Shown piece after piece: positions 41,945-51,508 of a stretch of 64,000 bases of DNA. Both the position numbers and the translations under genes were made by a program. How positions within the stretch are numbered: position 1 is the first letter of the stretch; every line of letters starts with the position of its first letter. The notes beneath the pieces were generated by a model, which saw only the letters and a list, made by a program, of their open reading frames with translations, was not told the DNA's origin and did not search any database. Origin of the DNA: Bactericera cockerelli (taxonomy: Eukaryota; Arthropoda; Insecta; Hemiptera; Triozidae); NCBI GenBank assembly GCA_024516035.1, contig CM044958.1:48565828-48629827 (forward strand). Direction: 5' to 3'.

Positions 41945-42225
41945 GATTAGTAGTCAATGTGGCCGAATGTGTTAATGCAATGCACACATGGTGACCTGGG
42001 TTCCATCCCATGCGGGCAGGAATTTTTCTGCTCTGTACATGGATGTTCGGGGTCCACTCATACCTCGTGAGGAAAAATGAGTAGCTGCTTTAATGTTAGC
42101 AGCGACCAGTGGCGAGTTATAGGCAAAAAGAAGATATTAGCATATTAAAGATACGGAAAAGTCCTATAATTCTGCGCTACCCACTAAATTTGTGATGTAA
42201 TAACTCAAAGAAACACATTTTTATT
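41945..42225 (+). mobile_element. SINE-G copy
   Basis: CAATGTGGCCGAATGTGTTA, GACCTGGGTTCCATCCCATG, TTTCTGCTCTGTACATGGAT, CCTCGTGAGGAAAAATGAGT and GAAAAGTCCTATAATTCTGC lie in order. The box B is mutated (GTTCCATCC). Confidence 0.87.
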
Positions 42226-42304
42226 ATTAATTTGAGAATTGTTTGATGACTCTTGTATAGGAAACGAGAAAGGAATGGTTTTTTTTTTCTTTTCAAAGAT
42301 GACT

Positions 42305-42470
42305 GTTTCATAGTCATTTTATTTCGTAGCCATGAAACAGCAACTACTGTCGCCGCTTGTGGTCTGTGTTGTGGCTTATCCATCCCGTAGTATGCCTCCC
42401 ATCTATGTGGGGGAGAAGTGATACAATTCTTAATTCCCATCAAGCACCTCAATACTTCCCTTTAAGGTGC
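42305..42470 (-). mobile_element. SINE-F fragment
   Basis: The 3' half only: CATTTTATTTCGTAGCCATG, CGCCGCTTGTGGTCTGTGTT, CCATCCCGTAGTATGCCTCC and GAGAAGTGATACAAT. Confidence 0.8.
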
Positions 42471-43110
42471 TAGAATTTGCACCTGCCACGATATTAAGCC
42501 AAAATTCTTTAATAAATAACTAAAATAAATAAATATTAATAATTAATTACATTGATGATCTCTATGTACATAATTGTACGAAATAATACATGACCATTCT
42601 GTTGTATGTACTTAAATCCAGCAATCTACAAAATTCTCGCTACATCATCAGACACTCTCTCCATTTCAATCATTCCACTAAAACATTTACTCCGTTAAAA
42701 AACATGAAACAATAATATTAGTATTTTATTAATTTCAATCCCGCTTTTCGAACATGTCCAAAACTCCGCTACAGAAACTAATATTCACAACTAACAACAC
42801 ACAATTTATTAATAACTGTTTCCGGAAGCGGTTAGGATAAAAAAATAAACAATTTTTTTTTTAAACTGAAACACTCACGATTGTGGAAATTATTTCCAGC
42901 TTGTCACTCAGTTCAATCTGATATTAAAGCAAAATAAACCACCGAGTATCGACTACAGGATGTGTTATGATTTGCTTTTAATAATTACAAAAAAAAGAGA
43001 GAATTATTTTTTCTTCTTTTTTTCGAGAAGGGATTGATTAATTTAATTTTTTTCCAATCGTTATACATTCTAGGGTTTGGTGGAAGAGATTGCCGCAGGC
43101 TTGCTTATAA
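42471..43110. other. No gene; AT-rich
   Basis: Only an I-type terminus scrap (TGGTGGAAGAGATTGCCGCA at 43079-43098) is recognised at its end. Confidence 0.4.
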
Positions 43111-43117
43111 GTAGAAC

Positions 43118-43330
43118 CGTGCAGTGGTAGTCAAGTGGTTAACGCGCTGGTCTGGTAATCCAGGTAGCGTAGGGATCCGTTGGTTCGAATCCTATACCCA
43201 GCGCATGAAATTTTCCTCATTAGTTCAAGTTTGCGAACACATAATAATAAGACTCTGATTTTTAGGTGGTAGAAAATGAATTGAGCATTATCAACCTCGC
43301 GTGGTGGTTACCTTCCACATTTTATTATTA
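43118..43330 (+). mobile_element. SINE-A copy
   Basis: GTGCAGTGGTAGTCAAGTGG, TTAACGCGCTGGTCTGGTAA, GATCCGTTGGTTCGAATCCT and CATAATAATAAGACTCTGAT match. The tail (TTTTATTATTATTT) follows CCTTCCAC. Confidence 0.9.
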
Positions 43331-43554
43331 TTTATTTATCTAATTTACGGCGTTTACCCATTTAAACAGTATCCCGAAGAAAAATAAAATTAATATTAAA
43401 TTAAATTTAAAGGATAGATCTGAGAACATCACTTTTTCTCTCAATATTGAATGTTATATATTATACTAGTAGAAAACATTTTACTCAGTCAGAGATCGAA
43501 CCCGGGTCACTTGCATACACGTCGAGTGCACTACTCAGATGCCAACTCTATCAC

Positions 43555-43695
43555 GATCTCAGTAGTTTGATCGAAGGCGGTAGACTTGTAACCTGGAGGT
43601 CGGTGGTTCGAGACCCAATTTCGGTAAAATTTTAGCAGCGTGAGTTTCAGTAGTTATGGCATATAGCAAAAATAATTCACACAAATATGATAACT
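43555..43695 (+). mobile_element. SINE-C copy
   Basis: CTCAGTAGTTTGATCGAAGG, GACTTGTAACCTGGAGGTCG, GTGGTTCGAGACCCAATTTC, GTGAGTTTCAGTAGTTATGG and CACACAAATATGATAAC follow the family order. Confidence 0.85.
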
Positions 43696-43925
43696 TTCTA
43701 GCCAGTCGGTCAAGATCAACAGAGCCTACTTATTATACTATGCCTGGACATAAAGATGCTATCCATTACCTTGGGATGTAGCCTCTGATGTTTAGACAGC
43801 ATTATGCAAGACAGAGTGATTACACTGTATCAAAATTTATAGGTTGTAACTAACCTTCCTAAATTGCCCATTATAAATATTGTGAACATAACTTGTCAAC
43901 ATAACTATAATTGGGTCTGTTTGAG

Positions 43926-44020
43926 TGTGTGTGTGTGAGAGAGAGAGAGAGACAGAGAGAGAGAGACATAGAGAGAGAGAGAGAGAGGGGAGAGAGAGAG
44001 AGAGAGAGAGAGAGAGGGAA
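43926..44020. repeat. (GT)n then (GA)n microsatellite
   Basis: GTGTGTGTGTG at 43925-43936 passes into GA repeats with GACA and GGGGA interruptions up to 44018. Frames here encode only Ser/Leu runs. Confidence 0.95.
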
Positions 44021-44022
44021 TT

Positions 44023-44101
44023 TTTGAATTTGAATTATTTGCTTTATTGACAATAAATTATTAATACAATATTGTTACCTCTTAAGCTAATTCTATAACT
44101 T
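44023..44101 (-). mobile_element. LINE 3' end with (TTCAAA)n tail, very short
   Basis: On the minus strand, ATAGAATTAGCTTAAGAGG, ATTTATTGTCAATAAAGC and AAATAATTCAAATTC end as in the copies at 16580 and 46265. Heavily 5' truncated. Confidence 0.5.
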
Positions 44102-44362
44102 ACTAGCCGTTTGCCCGTGCTTTGCAACGGGACTAAATTTCAAATTTACTAAGGCATGGCCGTACTGCTGGACAGCAATGCCTTTTTGAACTTTTTATAA
44201 TTTTTCTGGACAAAGCGATAATGGTTTTGGGGGGATCAATTCTGAGACATTTTTCGCTATCTCTTACCGTTTTGGCTAAACAACTCCGGGCAAACAAACA
44301 TAGGTAGGTAGGTAGGTAGGTAGGTAGGTAGTCCTTTTTTCTGTTTTATATATAGAGATTTA
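44102..44362 (+). repeat. R repeat copy 2, with (GGTA)n
   Basis: ACTAGCCGTTTGCCCGTGC, TGCTGGACAGCAATGCC and GGACAAAGCGATAATGG match R1. The variable region here is a (GGTA)n array at about 44302-44331. It ends TGTTTTATATATAGAGATTT. Confidence 0.85.
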
Positions 44363-44755
44363 GAGGTAAGCTCTCTCATACATAACTTAACTCAAAATTA
44401 TTGTTATTATGACAGAACAAAAATCAGAGAAATAACATAGGTAATAATATATCAACAATATCTGAATATTGCGCATATCTAAATAATAATGAATGTACAT
44501 AGTGAAAAAAAATAATATTCCCATTTAAATATACTAAAATATTATACTAATCAATTACTTTGTAAAATTGATTTTTAGTAAGGTCTACAAAGGATACGAA
44601 TGTCGTGTGGGAAGACAATATTATTATTAGAGATAGTGAACAGTAGTTTTCATTTAGTCACCGAAGATAAGCTACGTCCATGCACAAGGCTGGGTGAGTT
44701 TAATTTGAGTATCTGGTTTGTGTTAGAGAAAGAGAATAAGAAAGAGAAAAAAGAA
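44363..44755. other. AT-rich, no gene
   Basis: No partner sequence or motif recognised. Confidence 0.4.
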
Positions 44756-44759
44756 AAAG

Positions 44760-44870
44760 AAAGAAAAATATGAAAAAAATTGAAATCGGAACAAAATAAA
44801 TATTTATTTTTTCACAAAAACGAACACAATACTTCCGATTTCGAATATTAGAAATTTCTCGGAAGTAATA
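44760..44870 (-). mobile_element. Q element copy 3
   Basis: On the minus strand: the hairpin ACTTCCGAGAAATTTCTAAT and ATTCGAAATCGGAAGT, then ATTGTGTTCGTTTTTGTGAA and TTGTTCCGATTTCAATTTTT. Same order as 63745-63935. The hairpin is nearly perfect here. Confidence 0.72.
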
Positions 44871-44929
44871 GAAAGAAAGAGTATAAATAAATAATCACTC
44901 ATAATAAAGAGTGAAAATTAGAAGAGAGA

Positions 44930-45342
44930 TGAAATTTAAGAAGAAAGAGAAGTATAATAGAGAGAAAGCATGTGAGTAAGAGAGAAAGCGAATGAGAAAC
45001 AGAGACAGAGAGATAGAGAAAGAGAAGGAAGATGAGGAAAAATTAGTGAAAAAAGAACAGACAAAGTGTCTCTCCTGAGATATTTAAGAGTAAAACAAAT
45101 GGTAAATAGATAAATAGAGAGAGAGAGACAAGAAGAAAATGAGGAAAATTGAGTGAAAAAAGAGCAGACAAAACGTCTCTCTTGAGGAACCTTACGAGTA
45201 TCAGGATGATAGGAGTCACAGGATAAACTCTGTAATTAGTAAGATGCCACTTGACACAGAAACCATGCAAGCAAATACTGAATCAACTGAATGGGGAGGA
45301 GAGAGAGAGAAGAAAAGGGTGAGAGAAGGGTTGTGTGAGAGA

Positions 45343-45390
<48 letters not shown>

Positions 45391-45870
45391 GATAGCGGAA
45401 AAGGGTGAGAAAGGCAGAAATAGAGATAAATAAACAAAGAGGGAGGGAGAGAGAAAAATAATGAGAAAAGGTGAAGGAGGTATAGGCAAGAAATGTGTAA
45501 GGGAAGAGATAGGGAGAGAAGAAAGAAGAGAGAAAGAGACATAGAGAAGAAAAAGAGAGAGAGATAAGGGGATAGGGTGAAAGGGAAAAAGCGAAAGAGA
45601 TAGAGAAATAAAAAGAGTGAGAGGAAGATGAAGATAGGGACAAAAGGAAAGACACAAGGAGAAGAAATAGAGAGAAAGGAAGAGATAAAAAACCATTGCG
45701 AATACGAGATAGAGAGGGAGAGAGAGTGAGAGAAAGAGAAAGAGAGAAAGAGGCGGTTAGGGTAAATGACAGTAACCATGTAAACAAATACAGGAATGGG
45801 AGGAGGAATGGGAGTAAGAGGAGTAAGAGGAGGAGGTAGAATAGGAGGAGTCTAAGAAGGAGAGAAAGAG
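44930..45870. repeat. Purine-rich tract on the plus strand
   Basis: Sequence dominated by GA, GAAA and GGGA words, strongest at 45290-45760, with a (GA)n core at 45340-45386. All three minus-strand frames are open for 137-187 codons but encode only Ser/Leu/Phe/Pro runs. They are a compositional artefact rather than genes. Confidence 0.9.
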
Positions 45871-45879
45871 AGATTATGG

Positions 45880-46264
45880 ACGAGTTTTATTTTTTAATAC
45901 GCTCAACCGTTTAAACTTGTTCAGGCGTTTGAAAATCTTCAACATTAATTTTATTCACTACGCAAAAACCGTGAATGATGACGTCATGAATTTTACGTCT
46001 TGGAAAATTATAACTGTACAGGTTGTATAAATATTTTTATATACATCTATGTATAAAAAATGGCAAAAAAAAAAACGTTAGTAACAGCCACTTTATCGAT
46101 CAAACTACTGAGGTCGGTATTATGTCTTTTATTTACAATGATTAAGCTAGTGTGTTATTATTTATGTTATCTATTTACGTATGCATCAGTGTATCAGACA
46201 ATCGGACCATATGCATCTTAAATGCATGTACTAAGGTAGCCGCTAGATGTAAAGTAGTGGAAGG
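45880..46264. other. No gene recognised
   Basis: A SINE-C scrap (CGATCAAACTACTGAGGTCG) at about 46098-46117 is the only feature. Confidence 0.4.
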
Positions 46265-46870
46265 GGTAGATACATTAATATTTGAATTTGAATTTGAATA
46301 CTTTTATTTATTTATACAAGAAAGATATTATAAACAATACATCTCCTATAAGCTAAGTCTAACTTCTGAGGAGACGTTTCTCTTCCTCATCCTACGTATT
46401 GGGCTATTACAAAATCAAATTAAAATAATAAAAAAAGAGGATTGAAATGAAAAGTACATACATATTGAACTTAAATTCTATGGAATTGATACATCTATTG
46501 TTCGTTAGTCGTGTCATCTAGTAATTTAGTTTTTAGGAGTCGTTTAACAACATTAGTATTTTGTTCGTTTAGAAACTCAGTACAGTACTGGTCCAAAAGA
46601 CGAGGAATTTTAAAGTGTAACTTGCGTTCTCCGTATTTCGTTATGGGGAGGTAACTTTGGAACTTTTTTTTATGTCTAAGTTGGTACTCGACCTCTATTG
46701 TAGTTCTAAACCTGTCGTCAAAGAAATGGTCTGTGAGAAGTATAAAGTTGGAAAGTTGCTTAGGAGACATTAATGTTGTTTTTATGGGGTGATCTTTAAA
46801 TAGAAAATTTTGTATTTTTTTCAAGATGTTATTCAGGGGTTTTAGACAGTATTCTGGGCTGAAAGTGTAT
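46265..46870 (-). pseudogene. CR1/L2-like LINE, RT C-terminus and 3' end
   Basis: On the minus strand a 109-codon frame (46495-46824) opens upstream without a stop for another 17 or more codons (LYTFSPEYCLKPLNNILKKI). One frameshift away lies RYG, giving the usual CR1/L2 order: a YG...L.. motif, then L..L...Q..., then TKYGERKLHFKIPRLLDQYC followed by RLLKTKLLDD. This resembles the region after the RT fingers/palm of CR1-like non-LTR retrotransposons. The catalytic YADD box is not present. The 3' flank ends in AAATAAATAAA and (TTCAAA)n near 46280-46300, a hexamer tail known from such LINEs. It is a 5'-truncated copy with one frameshift. Confidence 0.66.
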
Positions 46871-46936
46871 AATGTTATACCCCGTATCTAATGAGGGATT
46901 CAACTAATGAAAAATAAATGGAAAATAAATAAATAA

Positions 46937-47460
46937 AAAATCTGGTGTAAACATCACACGACTTTCCTTATCATAATTATAAGGAATTGGAACAGGACCA
47001 AAAGCCACTGGTGACTCAAAGGTAACATTTAGCTAAAAATCAATATCAAATTCGTAATCAGCACCTCAAAATCATTGGATTTGATATGTCACAACCCCCA
47101 TCTACGATAAATAATAAAAAAGTTAATCAAAGCGGGTCCCCCCCAAAATACCGGTAAATTGGGGCCGAGGTCCGAAAAGTTCAAGATATCAAAAAAATGA
47201 TCAGAAGAGACCCCTATTATTTTTTTAATCTAAGACATAATTGTTCTATAATATTTTTTTGTATCTTTAACCAATTCAAAGAAGCGGCACTTGCGGCCAA
47301 TATTTGCGGTCCTGCGGCCGCAGTCTGCGGCCGATTGCAACCAAAAGTTTCGTGGTTCGTCTGGTGTATAATTATAATTAGCATACCAAATTTCAAGTCT
47401 CTAGCTCTTACCGTTCTCGAGATATCCTGTTTACACACAGACAGACAGACAGACAGACAG

Positions 47461-47506
<46 letters not shown>

Positions 47507-47638
47507 GCACGGACCAATGGCTGAAAACAACTTTTTTGGTATCCTGAGGCTATAGTTCGTCCAGAAATATGAAAAACTGGGTAGGTCAAATTTTCGACGA
47601 ATACAATACTTTCCTTATTATAGGATAAGGAAAGTAAA
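46937..47638 (-). mobile_element. P element copy 5
   Basis: Nearly identical to P4 over its length. It has a longer (ACAG)n array with GGAC interruptions (about 47436-47505) and the terminal hairpin TTTCCTTATTATAGGATAAG. The 116-codon frame across it is the same as the frame across P4, showing that the frame belongs to the repeat and is not a gene. Confidence 0.92.
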
Positions 47639-47756
47639 AATAATAATGTATGTTTATAATAGGTACCTATCGACGTAATGTATACCCAAGTATCGATGTG
47701 AGTGTGATTTATCATAAGTGATGGATTAATTTTAAGCTTCAAGTTTTCAAGAATAA

Positions 47757-47790
47757 ATACAGGGTGACTCAAAAGTCCAGTAAATAAAAA
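47757..47790 (+). other. Possible DNA-element terminus
   Basis: TACAGGGTGACTCAAAAGTC at 47759-47778 has the TA-CAGGGTG form of many TA-flanked element ends. No partner was found. Confidence 0.3.
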
Positions 47791-47807
47791 TAACTAAAGA
47801 TATGAAA

Positions 47808-47980
47808 GTTGAATGCACCGGTTCTCGTAGGATCACCGAAGTTAAGCAATGTATGTACATCGAGGTGAAGACTTCGTGATGCTAATAGCATTCTGGTCCA
47901 ACTTAGGCTGGGTGATGTTAATGTGGGTAGCATGTCGTGATATGACCATGCAGTTGAAAGCGACGTTATGATAACTTACT
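47808..47980 (+). mobile_element. SINE-D copy (short 5S head)
   Basis: GTTGAATGCACCGGTTCTCG, TAGGATCACCGAAGTTAAGC, GAGGTGAAGACTTCGTGATG then core CTTAGGCTGGGTGATGTTAA and GTCGTGATATGACCATGCAG. Internal deletions in both head and core. Confidence 0.83.
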
Positions 47981-48123
47981 AATTCTGTTTCGATTGTCCT
48001 TGATATTGAAGATCTACATCTAAATGAAATTTCTAACTTACTGAGATACTAGTACTGTATAACTCCGAAATGATAAAACATGGAAAGATGAAACTTAGCG
48101 CTGTAATTATACACAGCCTATTA

Positions 48124-48390
48124 GCCAGCGTCGATGGCATGTTGAATACACCGGTTCCCTTCAGAACACCGAAGTTAAGCGACATCCAGCGAGGTTAAGA
48201 CTTGGATGGGTGACCATTCAAATTCTAATTCTCGTGACGCTGGCTTTTCCCGGCCCCACTCAGGCTGGGTGAGGTCAATGTGAGTAGCAGGTTTGTGAGT
48301 TTCCTGCGAATGGAGGGTAAAACCCCCGTCGTGATATGACCATGGCAGTTGAAAGCGACGTTAAACCCCACTTTAAAAAAAAAAAAAAAT
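48124..48390 (+). mobile_element. SINE-D, fullest copy (long 5S head)
   Basis: The head follows 5S rRNA order: GCGTCGATGGCATGTTGAAT, ACACCGGTTCCCTTC, AGAACACCGAAGTTAAGCGA (box-A-like region), then GAGGTTAAGACTTGGATGGG and TGACC (box-C-like). After CCATTCAAATTC the body starts: GCTGGCTTTTCCCGGCCCCA, CTCAGGCTGGGTGAGGTCAA, GCGAATGGAGGGTAAAACCC, CCGTCGTGATATGACCATGG, GAAAGCGACGTTAAACCCC and an A-run. The internal RNA polymerase III promoter elements of a 5S gene would allow transcription. It is a 5S-derived SINE (SINE3 type) and not a 5S gene, because the 5S 3' end is replaced by the body. Confidence 0.93.
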
Positions 48391-48984
48391 ACACAGCCTA
48401 CGTATACTACGTAAGGGCTGATATTATTGACCTAAAATAACCAATAAAAATCCCATCAAATTTCATTTCAAAATTGGTAAAAACCAGGTGTTGGAGGCTG
48501 AGTGGGTGGACACAACATTTGCAAATGCCTCATTTAATAATTTAATTTTAAAATTTCCAATGGCTGCAAATTATTAGAATTAAAATAATGTATTATTAGG
48601 AAAGTACTTGCAATTTTTTTGTAAAAAATCCGTCCCACGGCATAACACAATGCTTACTCTCATATTAGTTCAAAGTCGAAATCACCGAAAGAAATTTTGT
48701 ACGTATTAGGTACCTACCAAAAGTTTAGTGCCATGTGAGTAAATTTCGGTTCATTGAACTCCTAGTGATTCTCGTTAGTTTGGAACTGTCTAGAACTCTA
48801 TAAGAACTTAAATATGCGATCTACGCAAATTTTGTAAATGTGAAAATTTCAGTTAAAAGACTATTGCCCCAACAGTTTAATTACAAGAGTAAGTAAAAGT
48901 AAATAAGCATAGTTAATTTTGAAAATGTCATCTTAAGCCAGGCTGTCCCATAATATCAAGAAAAAAGTCGAACCCAAATTAAAT
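48391..48984. other. No gene recognised
   Basis: AT-rich, no repeat partner identified. Confidence 0.4.
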
Positions 48985-49195
48985 GCACCAGTTCTCGTTC
49001 TGTCACTGAAGTTAAGCAACTTACAGCGAGGTTAGGACGTGGATGAGTGACCATTCAAATTAGACCCTGGCTATTCTCGGCCGCACTCAGGCTGGGTGAG
49101 GTTTATTTGAGTAGATGATTTGAGAGATACCAGCTAATGGAGGTTAAAACCCTCGTCGTGACATAAAAATAATGCTGTGTTCTCTCTGCTCCTCA
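48985..49195 (+). mobile_element. SINE-D copy (long 5S head)
   Basis: AATGCACCAGTTCTCGTTCT, GTCACTGAAGTTAAGCAACT, GAGGTTAGGACGTGGATGAG and TGACCATTCAAATTAG keep the box-C-like part. The core GGCCGCACTCAGGCTGGGTG and ATGGAGGTTAAAACCCTCGT follow. Confidence 0.85.
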
Positions 49196-49604
49196 ATGCA
49201 ACTGACTGAGGGAGTCACATTAAAACCTTTAAATTGCTAATGCTCATAATTAACAGAAATAATTTTTCGAATGATATTTTAAGTATTTATTGCTTTGTTG
49301 GAAATCACATAAAAAACCATGTTAACATTGATTTAACCAGGCACTTAATGAGCACTAATTATGGTAATGTCAAAATAATACTAAATGGAATTGAAAACCA
49401 TTAATAGGTACACAGAAAATTTACAACATAATTCTCAGCAAATATACAAACAAGCCACAAAAACGTGGCACTGAAAACTGACAATCAATTTTTTTGGATG
49501 ATTCCATTACTCTCCTTATTGTAGGATAAGGAAAGTGAAATGGAGATGATATTAATATTATCAATATAAATTTATTAATAGTATCAATATAATAATATCT
49601 ACCA
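49196..49604. other. No gene; P-terminal scrap
   Basis: CTCCTTATTGTAGGATAAGG at 49513-49532 is a P-element terminal hairpin without the rest. Confidence 0.4.
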
Positions 49605-49759
49605 TCTAAACTGGATATTAGATAAACCTAAATAAAAGAGAACGATTTCCAGGTCTAATTTACCTCTGATGTTCAAAGGAAAATAATTTCTTTTTAAGAG
49701 AAACCTGAATATAAGAGAATATCCTGTCCCTTGAGTTCTGTTATATCCAGGTTCGAATG
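49605..49759. mobile_element. M-family MITE copy 2, degraded
   Basis: AAACTGGATATTAGATAAAC on the left, AGAGAAACCTGAATATAAGA inside, and TCCCTTGAGTTCTGTTATAT then CCAGGTTCGAATG on the right match copies 1 and 3. The left tip is eroded. Confidence 0.7.
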
Positions 49760-49825
49760 TAGCTTGATCCATAAGGCGATAAACTAGTAACTTGGAGGTC
49801 AGTGGTTCGAGCCACCAGCATAATA
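49758..49825 (+). mobile_element. SINE-C head fragment
   Basis: TAGCTTGATCCATAAGGCGA, AACTTGGAGGTCAGTGGTTC and GAGCC match the head only. It directly follows the M-family MITE. Confidence 0.7.
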
Positions 49826-49934
49826 GCAAATATTTGGTCTCCTCAATCAAAAAGTCCTTTCAGTCAGACAATGTTTAAGGTATCATTAAAATGTGCCCTA
49901 ATTTCCAGATATATGAGGAAAAAATAACTGACTT

Positions 49935-50105
49935 TAGAAGATTGATCGATAAAAGAGCGGACTTGTAACCTGGAGGTCCGTGGTTCTAGTCCCAAGTTAA
50001 GCAAAAATACTTCCGATTTCTAATATATGAAATTTCTCGGAAGTAATTAGTATAGCGAGTTTGTGTAGTTGTGATATTACGATTGTGATCAACACAAATA
50101 TGAAG
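49935..50105 (+). mobile_element. SINE-C copy with an inserted Q-type hairpin
   Basis: The head TTGATCGATAAAAGAGCGGA, CTTGTAACCTGGAGGTCCGT and GGTTCTAGTCCCAAGTTAAG and the body TATAGCGAGTTTGTGTAGTT are separated at 50004-50047. The intervening palindrome (ACTTCCGATTTCTAATATAT, GAAATTTCTCGGAAGTAATT) is absent from other SINE-C copies. Confidence 0.82.
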
Positions 50106-50111
50106 TGCAAA

Positions 50112-50220
50112 AAGTAATAATAAGAGGAAAAACTCATGCATTGTGTGGGATTCGAACCAACGGATTCCCACGCTTACCTGGATTACCAGACTTGCGCCTT
50201 GACCACTCGACTAGTAACGC
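50112..50220 (-). mobile_element. SINE-A fragment (head half)
   Basis: AAACTCATGCATTGTGTGGG, ATTCGAACCAACGGATTCCC, ACCTGGATTACCAGACTTGC and GACCACTCGACTAGTAACGC are the complement of the head. Confidence 0.82.
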
Positions 50221-51508
50221 AGAAATTCAAAGCATAGGAAGTACCGATATGTAAATGAAGATAATTAACACGTAATAAAGCTAACTGATCTCAAGGCATG
50301 GGTCCAACTGGCTCCCCGCTGGTTGCTATGGACTCTGGCGGTTGCTAAGGACGCGAATACATGCTGAGCCAAGCAGAAACCGTTTGAACTGGGTTCTGAT
50401 GGTCTCTATCAATTTCGAATCTTGGATTGGAAACGCTAGTTCCAAAAGGATTCGTCAAATTAGCGCTAGTGTGCGGGTATTTATTTATTTATTATTTTTT
50501 TTCAACAATTTTTATAGATGTTTATTATACAACAAAGGTTTTTAACACCGGGTATTAATTTAGTTTATACAAGGTTGAGCCAAATCCAGGTTTCACGTAA
50601 ACTTGTGAATTTTTTTCGAATGGTGGGTTAAGGCTTTACTAAACTCGATGTCAAAAACATTAAGCCATAATAAAATGAAAAATAAATGCAAAATTATTAC
50701 TTTATCTATTTTACTCTCGTTTCAACATCACGTACTTAGTGGTAATTGTTATTTTGGAATAATTATTTCGTTGAATAAATAAATCAGCAATATTAATATT
50801 ATTTCATTTAAATAAACCATTGCATTGCATTATTATTTATGAAAACAATGTGCCAAAATATTAAACTCTTGAACAATAATGTTTGAAAATAATTATGATT
50901 CCAGATTTCGTTCTGTAATGAACGTTTTGTTTTTTAAAATTAATTTCGTTGACATGTCCATATTATTATGGCATGGTTCTGTTAGTGCATCATGTTGTTG
51001 AATAATTTTCAGCAAAATTGCATGTCTCAGATTTGATTTCCTCAATGTACGTATGCTAGTATGAATATGAGTAACATTTTTTTTACAATTTTTCATATAT
51101 TACCTATATATATTTTACAGCAAGGTTTATAAAAAAGTCGAACTTTTTGGGTTTAAATAAGATTTTTTCTTGTGAGGAAAACTTTTGTTTGCAATGTGAA
51201 AAGTGGTAATTTTTTTTCACAATTTTATTTTATTTGTGCCAATAAAATAAAAGGTTATTTGTGCCAATATCCTTGGTTTTAAGTTAATATTGGTTTTAAA
51301 CAGATTTATATTGAGGGATCAGTTGCCAGCATAAACATTCAGAACTATTACCTGCTAATGAAAGCAAAATAATAAGCTCGAAACAGCTGTTGAGGTTTGT
51401 TCTGATAATCAATTGATTATTATATACAAACAAATAATGGTGAAAATTCAAATACAAAATTGACAAAATTAATATAAACAGGAAAAATAAATAAATAAAC
51501 AAAGTATA
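50221..51508. other. No gene recognised; AT-rich
   Basis: Several short frames rich in Asn/Lys/Phe reflect base composition. No tRNA-like heads or inverted repeats noticed. Confidence 0.45.

Noticed and set aside
45216..45787. Minus-strand open frames of 137-187 codons
   Set aside because: They consist of Ser/Leu/Phe/Pro runs in all three frames and come from the purine-rich plus strand, so they are compositional artefacts.
47197..47547. 116-codon frame starting MIRRDPYYFFNLRHNCS
   Set aside because: The same frame occurs across another P element at 31962-32288, and its end is translated (ACAG)n. It belongs to a non-coding repeat.
48124..48240. 5S rRNA gene
   Set aside because: The head is 5S-like, but the 3' part of 5S is replaced by the SINE body and the same junction occurs in other copies.
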